Shown here: positions 13,701 to 28,700 of the stretch, in pieces
How positions within the stretch are numbered: the stretch's first letter is position 1
Layout of the letters: each line of letters opens with the position of its first letter
DNA from: Liolophura sinensis
Lineage: Eukaryota > Mollusca > Polyplacophora > Chitonida > Chitonidae
Reading direction: 5' to 3'
Length of the DNA stretch: 64,000 bases
NCBI RefSeq assembly: GCF_032854445.1
Contig: NC_088306.1
Span: forward strand, 27,995,764-28,059,763
The notes under the pieces: model-generated
Database searches by the model: none
Seen by the model: only the letters and a program-made list of their open reading frames with translations
What the model was told of the DNA's origin: nothing
Position numbers and translations under genes: made by a program

Positions 13701-16700
13701 ATACCACAACAGCAGGTCATACCACAACTATGATAGGTAACACAACACCTGAACAGACCACTCCAATGATGGATACCACAACAGTACACAAAACCACATC
13801 TGCAATGGATACCATAACAGGTAACCAAACCAAGAGTGTGATAAATACCACAACAGCAGGCCAAACCACAACTGTAATAGATACCACAACAGCAGGCCAG
13901 ATCACATCTGTGATAGGTAACACAACACCTGAACAGACCACTCCAATGATGGATACCACAACAGTACACAAAACCACATCTGCAATGGATACCATAACAG
14001 GTAACCAAGCCAAGACTGTGATAAATACCACAACAGCAGGCCAAACCACAACTGTAATAGATACCACAACAGCAGGCCAGATCACATCTGTGATAGGTAA
14101 CACAACACCTGAACAGACCACTCTAATGATGGATACCACAACAGTAGACAAAACCCCATCTGCGATGGACACCATAACAGGCAACCAAAGCACGACTGTG
14201 ATACATACCACAACAGCTGGTCAAACCGCAACTGTGATGGATACCACATCAGGTGACCAGGCCACATTTGTAGTAGCTATTACTGCAAATGACAGAACCA
14301 CAACTATGATGGATCCTACAGCAGGTGACAAGGCCACAACTATGAAAGATACCACAACAGGTGACCTGGTCACAACTGTAATAGATACAACAACAGGTGA
14401 CAAGGCCACAACAGTGATAAATACAGGTGACCTGGTCACAACTGTAAAAGATACAACAACAGGTGACAAGGCCACAACAGTGATAAATACCACAACAGTT
14501 GACAGAACCACATCTAGGATCAATACCACAACAGGTAAAAATTCTACGACTGTGATACACACCACAACAGCTGGCCTGAACACAAATGTAATACCTACCA
14601 CAACAGATGACAGGACCATCTCTGTAATGGATACCACAACATGGGAAAAGACCACTTCTGCAATGGATACCACAACAGCTGACCAGGCCTCAAATATGAT
14701 GGATGTCACCACATCTGGCCAGACCACAACTGTAATCGATACCACAACAGGCAACCAAACCACAACAACTGGCCAGACCACAATTGTAATACCTGCCACA
14801 ACAGATGAGAGGACTACCACTGTAATGCATACCAAAACACGGGAGAAGACCACATCTGTGATGACTACAACAACAGCTGACCAGACCACAAATGTGATGA
14901 ATACCACCACAGCTGACCAGGCCACAGCTGTGATCGATACTACAACAGGCAACCAAACCACAACTGTAATACATACCACAACAGCTGGCCAGACAACAAC
15001 TGTGATGGACACCACAACAGGTGACCAAACCAAAACAATGATAGATATCACAACAGCTGCACAGACCACAACTGTGATAAATGCACCAACAGGTGACCAG
15101 ACCACATCTGTAATGCCTACTACTGCAGGTAACAGGACCACGACTACGATGGACCCCTCAGCAGGTGACCAGGCCACAACTGTGATGGATACCAAAACAG
15201 ATAACCAAACTGCAAATGTTATGGATAACACAACAGCTGACAAGAACACATCTGTAATGACTACCAGTGCAGGTGTCAGGACAACGACTGCAATGGATGC
15301 CACAACACTTGACCAAACCACAAATATGATGGATAACACAACAGCTGACCAGAACACATCTGTAATGGCTACCAATGCAGGTGACAGGACCACGACTGCA
15401 ACAGATGCCACAACAGGAGAGAAGACCGCATCTGTGATGGATACCGCAACAGCTGACCAGAACACATCTGTAATGGCTACCAGTGCATGTGACAGGACCA
15501 CGACTGTAAAACATGCCACAACAGGGGAGAAAACGACACCTGTAATGGACACCACAACAGCTGACCAGACTACAACCATTATGGATGCCACCACAGCTGA
15601 CCAGACCACAACTGTAATACCTACCACAACAGGCAACCAAACCACAACTGTGATAGATACAACAACAGTTGGCAACACCACAACTCTGATCGATACAACA
15701 ATTGCCAAACAAAGCACAACTGTCATTCATACCACAACAGCAGGTCATACCACAACTATGATAGGTAACACAACACCTGAACAGACCACTCCAATGATGG
15801 ATACCACAACAGTACACAAAACCACATCTGCAATGGACACCATAACAGGTAACCAAACCAAGACTATGATAAATACCACAACAGCAGGCCAAACCACAAC
15901 TGTAATTGATACCACAACAGCAGGCCAGATCACATCTGTGATAGGTAACACAACACCTGAACAGACCACTCTAATGATAGATACCACAACAGTAGACAAA
16001 ACCACATCTGCAATGGATACCATAACAGGCAACAAAAGCACGACTGTGATACATACCACAACAGCTGGTCAAACCGCAACTGTGATGGATACCACATCAG
16101 GTGACCAGACCACATCTATAGTAGCTACTACTGCAAGTGACAGAACCACGACTATGAAGGACCCTACAGCAGGTGACCAGGCCACAACTATGAAAGATAC
16201 CACAACAGGTGACCAGGTCACAACTGTAATAGATACAACAACAGGTGACCAGGCCACAACAGTGATAAATACCACAACAGTTGACACAGCCACATCTAGG
16301 TTCAATACCACAACAGGTAACAATACGACTTTGATAGACACCAAAACACCTGGCCAGACCACAACTGTCATACCTACCACAACATATGACAGGACCACCA
16401 CTGTAATGGATATCATAACTGTAATAGACAACACAACACCTCAACAGACCACTCCAATCATGGATATTACAACAGTAGACAGAACAACATCTGTAATGGA
16501 TACCATAACAGGTGACCAGGCCACAACAGTGATGAATACCACCACAGGAAAGAACACCACATCTGTGACCACAGCAAGTGACAAGACTACAACCATGATG
16601 GATGCCACAACAGGTGACCTGGTCACAAATGTAATGGATACCACAACAGGTTACCAGGCCACAACAGTGATGAATACCACAACAGTTGACAGAACCACAT

Positions 16701-19700
16701 CTAAGATCGATACCACAACAGGTAAAAATTCTACGACTGTGATACACATCACAACAGATGGCCAGAACACAAATGTAACACCAACCACAACAGATGACAG
16801 GACCACCTCTGTAATGGATACCACAACATGGGAGAAGACCACTTCTGCAATGGATACCAAAACAGCTAATCAGACCACAAATATAATGGATGTCACCACA
16901 GCTCGCCAGACCACAACTGTAATCCATAACACAATAGGCAACCAAACCACAACAACTGGCCAGACCACAATTGTAATACCTGCCACAACAAATGAGAGGA
17001 CTACCACTGTAATGCATACCAAAACACGGGAGAAGACCACATCTGTGTTGACTACAACAACAGCTGACCAGACCACAAATGTGATGAATACCACCACAGC
17101 TCACCAGGCCACAGCTGTGATCGATACTACAACAAGCAACCAAACCACAACTGTAAGACATACCACAACAGCTGGCCAGACCACAACTGTGATAGATACC
17201 ACAACAGGGGACAAAACCAAAAAAATGATAGATATCACAACAGCTGAACAGACCACAACTGTGATGAATACTACAACAGTTGACCAGACCACATCTGTAA
17301 TGCCTACTACTGCAGGTAACAGGACCACGACTACGATGGACCCCTCAGCAGGTGACCAGGCCACAACTGTGATGGATACCAAAACAGATAACCAAACTGC
17401 AAATGTTATGGATAACACAACAGCTGACAAGAACACATCTGTAATGACTACCAGTGCAGGTGTCAGGACAACGACTGCAATGGATGCCACTACACTTGAC
17501 CAAACAACAAATATAATGGATACCACAACAGCTGACTTGAACACATCTGTAATGGCTACCAGTGCTGGTGTCAGGACCACGACTGCAACAGATGCCACAA
17601 CAGGGGAGAAGACCGCATCTGTGATGGATACCACAACAGCTGACCAGAACACATCTCTAATGGCTACCAGTGCAGGTGACAGGACCACAACTGTAATAGA
17701 CGCCACAACAGGGGAGAAAACGACATCTGTAATGGATACCACAACAGCTGACCAGACTACAACCATTATGGATGCCACCACAGCTGGCCAGACCACAACT
17801 GTAATACCTACCACAACAGGCAACCAATCCACAACTGTGATAGATACCACAACAGTTGGCAACAACACAACTCTGATCGATACAACAACTGCCAAACAAA
17901 GCACAACTGTCATTCATACCACAACAGCAGGTCATACCACAACTATGATAGGTAACACAACACCTAAACAGACCACTCCAACGATGGATACCACAACAGT
18001 ACACAAAACCACATCTGCAATGGACACCATAACAGGTAACCAGGCCAAGACTGTGATAAATACCACAACAGCAAGCCAAACCACAACTGTAATAGATACC
18101 ACAACAGCAGGCCAGATCACATCTGTGATAGGTAACACAACACCTGAACAGACCACTCTTATGATGGATACCACAACAGTAGACAAAACCACATCTGCAA
18201 TGGATACCATAACAGGCAACCAAAGCACGACTGTGATACATACCACAACAGCTGGTCAAACCGCAACTGTGATGGATACCAAATCAGGTGACCAGGCCAC
18301 ATTTGTAGTAGCTACTACTGCAAGTGACAGAACCACGACTATAATGGATCCTACAGCAGGTGACCAGGCCACAACTATGAAAGATACCACAACAGGTGAC
18401 CTGGTCACAACTGTAAAAGATACAACAACAGGTGACAAGGCCACAACAGTGATAAATACCACAACAGTTGACAGAACCACATCTAGGATCAATACCACAA
18501 CAGGTAAAAATTCTACGACTGTGATACACACCACAACAGCTGGCCAGAACACAAATGTAATACCTACCACAACAGATGACAGGACCACCTCTGTAATGGA
18601 TACCACAACATGGGAGAAGACCACATCTGCAATGGATACCAAAACAGCTGACCAGACCACAAATATGATGGATGTCACCACATCTGGCCAGACCACAACT
18701 GTAATCGATACCACAACAGGCAACCAAACCACAACAACTGGCCAGACCACAATTGTAATACCTGCCACAACAGATGAGAGGACTACCACTGTAATGCATG
18801 CCAAAACACGGAAGACCACATCTGTGATGACTACAACAACAGCTGACCAGACCACAAATGTGATGAATACCACCACAGCTGACCAGGCCACAGCTGTGAT
18901 CAATACTACAACATGCAACCAAACCACAACTGTAATACATACCACAACAGCTGGCCAGACCACAACTGTGATAGACACCACAACAGCTGATCAAACCAAA
19001 ACAATGATAGATATCACAACAGCTGGACAGACCACAACTCTGATAAATGCACCAACAGGTGACCAGACCACATCTGTAATGCCTACTACTGCAGGTAACA
19101 GGACCACGACTACGATGGACCCCTCAGCAGATGACCAGGACACAACTGTGATGGATACCAAAACAGATAACCAAACTGCAAATGTTATGGATAACACAAC
19201 AGCTGACCAGAACACATCTGTAATGGCTACCAGTGCAGGTGTCAGGACCACGACTGCAATGGATGCCACAACACTTGACCAAACCACAAATATGATGGAT
19301 AACACAACAGCTGACCTGAACACATCTGTAATGGTTACCAGTGCAGGTGACAGGACCACGACTGCAACAGATGCCACAACAGGGGAGAAGACAGCATTTG
19401 TGATGGATACCATAACAGCTGACCAGAACACATCTGTAATGGCTACCAGTGCAGGTGACAGGACCACGACTGTAAAACATGCCACAACAGGGGAGAAAAC
19501 GACATCTGTAATGGACACCACAACAGCTGACCAGACCACAACCATTATGGATGCCACCACAGCTGACCAGACCACAACTGCAATACCTACCACAACAGGC
19601 AACCAAACCACAACTGTGATAGATACAACAACAGCTGGCAACACCACAACTCTGATCGATACAACAACTGCCAAACAAAGCACAACTGTCATTCATACCA

Positions 19701-22700
19701 CAACAGCAGGTCATGCCACAACTATGATAGGTAACACAACACCTGAACAGACCACTCCAATGATGGATACCACAACAGTACACAAAACCACATCTGCAAT
19801 GGACACCATAACAGGTAACCAAACCAAGACTGTGAAAAATACCACAACAGCAGGCCAAACCACAACTGTAATAGATACAACAACAGCAGGCCAGATCACA
19901 TCTGTGATAGGTAACACAACACCTGAACAGACCACTCTAATGATAGATACCACAACAGTAGAAAAAACCACATCTGCAATGGATACCATAACAGGCAACA
20001 AAAGCACGACTGTGATACATACCACAACAGCTGGTCAAACCGCAACTGTGATGGATACCACATCAGGTGACCAGGCCACATCTATAGTAGCTACTACTGC
20101 AAGTGACAGAACCACGACTATGATGGATCCTACAGCAGGTGACCAGGCCACAACTATGAAAGATACCACAACAGGTGACCAGGTCACAGCTGTAATAGAT
20201 ACAACAACAGGTGACCAGGCCACAACAGTGATAAATACCAAAACAGTTGACACAACCACATCTAGGTTCTATACCACAACAGGTAACAATACCACGACTG
20301 TGATAGACACCAAAACACCTGGCCAGACCACAACTGTCATACCTACCACAACATATGACAGGACCACCACTGTAATGGATATCATAACTGTAATAGACAA
20401 CACAACACCTCAACAGACCACTCCAATCATGGATATTACAACAGTAGACAAAACAACATCTGTAATGGATACCATAACAGGTGACCAGGCCACAACAGTG
20501 ATGAATACCACAACAGGAGAGAACACCACATCTGTGACCACAGCAAGTGACAAGACTACAACCATGATGGATGCCACAACAGGTGACCTGGTCACAAATG
20601 TAATGGATACCACAACAGGTTACCAGGCCACAACAGTGATGAATACCACAACAGTTGACAGAACCACATCTAAGATCGATACCACAGCACGTAAAAATTC
20701 TACGAATTTGATACACACCACAACAGCTGGCCAGAACACAAATGTAATACCTACCACAACAGATGACAGGACCACCTCTGTAATGGATACTACAACATGG
20801 GAGAAGAACACATCTGCAATGGATACCAAAAAAGCTGATCAGACCACAAATATGATGGATGTCACCATAGCTGGACAGACCACAACTGTAATCCATACCA
20901 CAACAGGCAACCAAACCACAACAACTGGCCAGACCACAATTGTCATACCTGCCACAACAAATGAGAGGACTACCACTGTAATGCATACCAAAACATGGGA
21001 GAAGACCACATCTGTGTTGACTACAACAACAGCTGACCAGACCACAAATGTGATGAATACCACCACAGCTGACCAGGCCACAGCTGTGATCGATACTACA
21101 ACAGGCAACCAAACCACAACTGCAACACATACCACAACAGCTGGCCAGACCACAAGTGTGATAAATACCATAACAGGGGACAAAACCAAAAAAATGATAG
21201 ATATCACAACAGCTGCACAGACCACAACTGTGATAAATGCACCAACAGGTGACCAGACCACATCTGTAATGCCTACTACTGCAGGTAACAGGACCACGAC
21301 TACGATGGACCCCTCAGCAGGTGACCAGGCCACAACTGTGATGGATACCAAAACAGATAACCAAACTGCAAATGTTATGGATAACACAACAGCTGACAAG
21401 AACACATCTGTAATGACTACCAGTGCAGGTGTCAGGACAACGACTGCAATGGATGCCACAACACTTGACCAAACCACAAATATGATGGATAACACAACAG
21501 CTGACCTGAACACATCTGTAATGGCTACCAGTGCAGGTGTCAGGACCACGACTGCAATGGATGCCACAACACTTGACCAAACCACAAATATGATGGATAA
21601 CACAACAGCTGACCAGAACACATCTGTAATGGCTACCAATGCAGGTGACAGGACCACGACTGCAACAGATGCCACAACAGGAGAGAAGACCGCATCTGTG
21701 ATGGATACCGCAACAGCTGACCAGAACACATCTGTAATGGCTACCAGTGCATGTGACAGGAACACGACTGTAAAACATGCCACAACAGGGGAGAAAACGA
21801 CACCTGTAATGGACACCACAACAGCTGACCAGACCACAACCATTATGGATGCCACCACAGCTGACCAGACCACAACTGTAATACCTACCACAACAGGCAA
21901 CCAAACAACAACTGTGATAGATACAACAACAGTTGGCAACACCACAACTCTGATCGATACAACAATTGCCAAACAAAGCACAACTGTCATTCATACCACA
22001 ACAGCAGGTCATACCACAACTATGATAGGTAACACAACACCTGAACAGACCACTCCAATGATGGATACCACAACAGTACACAAAACCACATCTGCAATGG
22101 ACACCATAACAGGTAACCAAACCAAGACTATGATAAATACCACAACAGCAGGCCAAACCACAACTGTAATTGATACCACAACAGCAGGCCAGATCACATC
22201 TGTGATAGGTAACACAACACCTGAACAGACCACTCTAATGATAGATACCACAACAGTAGACAAAACCACATCTGCAATGGATACCATAACAGGCAACAAA
22301 AGCACGACTGTGATACATACCACAACAGCTGGTCAAACCGCAACTGTGATGGATACCACATCAGGTGACCAGACCACATCTATAGTAGCTACTACTGCAA
22401 GTGACAGAACCACGACTATGAAGGACCCTACAGCAGGTGACCAGGCCACAACTATGAAAGATACCACAACAGGTGACCAGGTCACAACTGTAATAGATAC
22501 AACAACAGGTGACCAGGCCACAACAGTGATAAATACCACAACAGTTGACACAGCCACATCTAGGTTCAATACCACAACAGGTAACAATACGACTTTGATA
22601 GACACCAAAACACCTGGCCAGACCACAACTGTCATACCTACCACAACATATGACAGGACCACCACTGTAATGGATATCATAACTGTAATAGACAACACAA

Positions 22701-25700
22701 CACCTCAACAGACCACTCCAATCATGGATATTACAACAGTAGACAAAACAACATCTGTAATGGATACCATAACAGGTGACCAGGCCACAACAGTGATGAA
22801 TACCACCACAGGAAAGAACACCACATCTGTGACCACAGCAAGTGACAAGACTACAACCATGATGGATGCCACAACAGGTGACCTGGTCACAAATGTAATG
22901 GATACCACAACAGGTTACCAGGCCACAACAGCGATGAATACCACAACAGTTGACAGAACCACATCTAAGATCGATACCACAACAGGTAAAAATTCTACGA
23001 CTGTGATACACACCACAACAGCAGGCCAGAACACAAATGTAACACCTACCACAACAGATGACAGGACTACCTCTGTAATGGATACCACAACATGGGAGAA
23101 GACCACATCTGCAATGGATACCAAAACACGGGAGAAGACCACATCTGTGTTGACTACAACAACAGCTGACCAGACCACAAATGTGATGAATACCACCACA
23201 GCTGACCAGGCCACAGCTGTGATCGATACTACAACAGGCAACCAAACCACAACTGTAACACATACCACAACAGCTGGCCAGACCACAACTGTGATAGATA
23301 CCATAACAGGGGACAAAACCAAAAAAATGATAGATATCACAACAGCTGGACAGACCACAACTGTGACGAATACTACAACAGTTGACCAGACCACATCTGT
23401 AATGCCTACTACTCCAGGTAACAGGACCACGACTAATATGGACCCCTCAGCAGGTGACCAGGCCACAACTGTGATGGATACCAAAACAGATAACCAAACT
23501 GCAAATGTTATGGATAACACAACAGCTGACCAGAACACATCTGTAATGGCTACCAGTGCAGGTGTCAGGACCACGACTGCAATGGATGCCACAACACTTG
23601 ACCAAACCACAAATATAATGGATAACACAACAGCTGACCTGAACACATCTGTAATGGCTACCAGTGCTGGTGTCAGGACCACGACTGCAACAGATGCCAC
23701 AACAGGGGAGAAGACCGCATCTGTGATGGATACCACAACAGCTGACCAGAACACATCTGTAATGGTTACCAGTGCAGGTGACAGGACCACGACTGTAATA
23801 GATGCCACAACAGGGGAGAAAACGACATCTGTGATGGATACCACAACAGCTGACCACAACACATCTGTAATGGCTACCAGTGCAGGTGACAGGACCACGA
23901 CTGTAAAACATGCCACAACAGGGGAGAAAACGACATCTGTAATGGACACCACAACAGCTGACCAGACTACAACCATTATGGATGCCACCACAGCTGACCA
24001 GACCACAACTGTAATACCTACCACAACAGGCAACCAAACCACAACTGTGATAGATACAACAACAGCTGGCAACACCACAACTCTGATCGATACAACAACT
24101 GCTAAACAAAGCACAACTGTCATTCATACCACAACAGCAGGTCATACCACAACTATGATAGGTAACACAACACCTGAACAGACCACTCCAATGATGGATA
24201 CCACAACAGTACACAAAACCACATCTGCAATGGTTACCATAACAGGTAACCAAACCAAGACTGTAATAAATACCACAACAGCAGACCAAACCACAACTGT
24301 AATAGATACCACAACAGCAGGCCAGATCACATCTGTGATAGGTAACACAACACCTGAACAGACCACTATAATGATGGATACCACAACAGTAGACAAAACC
24401 GCATCTGCAATGGATACCATAACAGGCAACAAAAGCACTACTGTGATACATACCACAACAGCTGGTCAAACCGCAACTGTGATGGATACCACATCAGGTG
24501 ACCAGACCACATCTGTAGTAGCTACTACTGCAAGTGATAGAATCACGACTATGATGAATCCTACAGCAGGTGACCAGGCCACAACTATGAAAGATACCAC
24601 AACAGGTGACCAGGTCACAACTATAATAGATACAACAACAGGTGACCAGGCCACAACAGTGATAAATACCACAACAGTTGACACAACCACATCTAGGTTC
24701 AATACCACAACAGGTAACAATACCACGACTTTGATAGACACCAAAACACCTGGCCAGACCACAACTGTCATACCTACCGGAACATATGACAGGACCACCA
24801 CTGTAATGGATATCATAACTGTAATAGACAACACAACACCTCAACAGACCACTCCAATCATGGATATTACAACAGTAGACAAAACAACATCTGTAATGGA
24901 TACCATAACAGGTGACCAGGCCAAAAAAGTGATGAATACCACAAGAGGGGAGAACACCACATCTGTGACCATAGCAAGTGACAAGACTACAACCATGATG
25001 GATGCCACAACAGGTGACCTGGTCACAAATGTAATGGATACCACAATAGGTGACCAGGCAACAACAGTGATGAATACCACAACAGTTGACAGAACCACAT
25101 ATAGGATTGATACCACAACAGGTAAAAATTCTACGACTGTGATACACACCACAACAGCTGGCCAGAACACAAATGTAATACCTACCACAACAGATGATAG
25201 GACCACCTCTGTAATGGATACCACAACATGGGAGAAGACCACATCTGCATTGCATACCAAAACAGCTGACCAGACCACAAATGTGATGGATGTCACCACA
25301 TCTGGCCAGACCACAACTGTAATCGATACCACAACAGGCAACCAAACCACAACAACTGGCCAGACCACAATTGTAATACCTGCCACAACAGCTGAGAGAA
25401 CTACCACTGTAATGCACACCAAAACAAGGGAGAAAACCACATCTGTGATGACTACAACAACAGCTGACCAGACCACAAATGTGATGAATACCACCACAGC
25501 TGACCAGGCCAAAGCTGTGATCGATACTACAACAGGCAACCAAACCACAACTGTAACACATACCACAACAGCTGGCCAGACCACAACTGTGATAGATACC
25601 ACAACAGGTGACCAAACCAAAACAATGATAGATATCACAACAGCTGGACAGACCACAACTCTGATAAATGCACCAACAGGTGACCAGACCACATCTGTAA

Positions 25701-28700
25701 TGCCTACTACTGCAGGTAACTGGACCAAGACTACCATGGACCCCTCAGCAGGTGACCAGGCCACAACTGTGATGAACACCAAAACAGATACCCAAACCGC
25801 AAATGTTATGGATAACACAACAGCTGACCAGAACACATCTGTAATGGCTACCAGTGCAGGTGTCAGGACCACGACTGCAATGGATGCCACAACACTTGAC
25901 CAACCCACAAATATGATGGATAACACAACAGCTGACCTGAACACATCTGTAATGGCTACCAGTGCAGGTGACAGGACCACGACTGCAACAGATGCCACAA
26001 CAGGAGAGAAGACCGCATCTGTGATGGATACCACAACAGCTGACCAGAACACATCTGTAATGGCTACCAGCGCATGTGACAGGACCACGACTGCAACGGA
26101 TGCCACAACAGGGGAGAAAATGACATCTGTAATGGACACCACAACAGCTGACCAGACCACAACCATTATGGATGCCACCACAGCTGACCAGACCACAACT
26201 GTAATACCTACCACAACAGGCAACCAAACCACAACTGTGATAGATACCACAACAGTTAGCAACACCACAACTCTGATCGATACAACAATTTCCAAACAAA
26301 GCACAACTGTCATTCATACCACAACAGCAGGTCATACCACAACTATGATAGGTAACACAACACCTGAACAGACCACTCCAATGATGGATACCACAACAGT
26401 ACACAAAACCACATCTGCAATGGACACCATAACAGGTAACCAAGCCAAGACTATGATAAATACCACAACAGCAGGCCAAACCACAACTGTAATAGATACC
26501 ACAACAGCAGGCCAGATCACATCTGTGATAGGTAACACAACACCTGAACAGACCACTCTAATGATAGATACCACAACAGTACACAAAACCACATCTGCAA
26601 TGGATACCATAACAGGCAACAAAAGCACGACTGTGATACATACCACAACAGCTGGTCAAACCGCAACTGTGATGTGATACCACATCAGGTGACCAGGCCA
26701 CATCTATAGTAGCTACTAGTGCAAGTGACAGAACCACGACTATGAAGGACCCTACAGCAGGTGACCAGGCCACAACTATGAAAGATACCACAACAGGTGA
26801 CCAGGTCACTACTGTAATAGATACAACAACAGGTGACCAGGCCACAACAGTGATAAATACCCAAAACAGTTGACACAACCACATCTAGGTTCAATACCAC
26901 AACAGGTAACAATACGACTTTGATAGACACCAAAACACCTGGCCAGACCACAACTGTCATACCTACCTGGAACATATGACAGGACCACCACTGTAATGGA
27001 TATCATAACTGTAATAGACAACACAACACCTCAACAGACCACTCCAATCATGGATATTACAACAGTAGACAGAACAACATCTGTAATGGATACCATAACA
27101 GGTGACCAGGCCACAACAGTGATGAATACCACAACAGGAAAGAACACCACATCTGTGACCACAGCAAGTGACAAGACTACAACCATAGATGGATGCCACA
27201 ACAGGTGACCTGGTCACAAATGTAATGGATACCACAACAGGTTACCAGGCCACAACAGTGATGAATACCACAACAGTTGACAGAACCACATCTAAGATCG
27301 ATACCACAACAGGTAAAAATTCTACGACTGTGATACACATCACAACAGATGGCCAGAACACAAATGTAACACCAACCACAACAGATGACAGGACCACCTC
27401 TGTAATGGATACCACAACATGGGAGAAGACCACTTCTGCAATGGATACCAAAACAGCTAATCAGACCACAAATATAATGGATGTCACCACAGCTCGCCAG
27501 ACCACAACTGTAATCCCATAACACAATAGGCAACCAAACCACAACAACTGGCCAGACCACAATTGTAATACCTGCCACAACAAATGAGAGGGACTACCAC
27601 TGTAATGCATACCAAAACACGGGAGAAGACCACATCTGTGTTGACTACAACAACAGCTGACCAGACCACAAATGTGATGAATACCACCACAGCTCACCAG
27701 GCCACAGCTGTGATCGATACTACAACAAGCAACCAAGCCACAACTGTAAGACATACCACAACAGCTGGCCAGACCACAACTGTGATAGATACCACAACAG
27801 GGGACAAAACCAAAAAAATGATAGATATCACAACAGCTGAACACACCACAACTGTGATGAATACTACAACAGTTGACCAGACCACATCTGTAATGCCTAC
27901 TACTGCAGGTAACAGGACCACGACTACGATGGACCCCTCAGCAGGTGACCAGGCCACAACTGTGATGGATACCAAAACAGATAACCAAACTGCAAATGTT
28001 ATGGATAACACAACAGCTGACAAGAACACATCTGTAATGACTACCAGTGCAGGTGTCAGGACAACGACTGCAATGGATGCCACTACACTTGACCAAACAA
28101 CAAATATAATGGATACCACAACAGCTGACTTGAACACATCTGTAATGGCTACCAGTGCTGGTGTCAGGACCACGACTGCAACAGATGCCACAACAGGGGA
28201 GAAGACCGCATCTGTGATGGATACCACAACAGCTGACCAGAACACATCTCTAATGGCTACCAGTGCAGGTGACAGGACCACGACTGTAATAGACGCCACA
28301 ACAGGGGAGAAAACGACATCTGTAATGGATACCACAACAGCTGACCAGACTACAACCATTATGGATGCCACCACAGCTGGCCAGACCACAACTGTAATAC
28401 CTACCACAACAGGCAACCAATCCACAACTGTGATAGATACCACAACAGTTGGCAACAACACAACTCTGATCGATACAACAACTGCCAAACAAAGCACAAC
28501 TGTCATTCATACCACAACAGCAGGTCATACCACAACTATGATAGGTAACACAACACCTAAACAGACCACTCCAACGATGGATACCACAACAGTACACACA
28601 ACCACATCTGCAATGGACACCATAACAGGTAACCAGGCCAAGACTGTGATAAATACCACAACAGCAAGCCAAACCACAACTGTAATAGATACCACAACAG

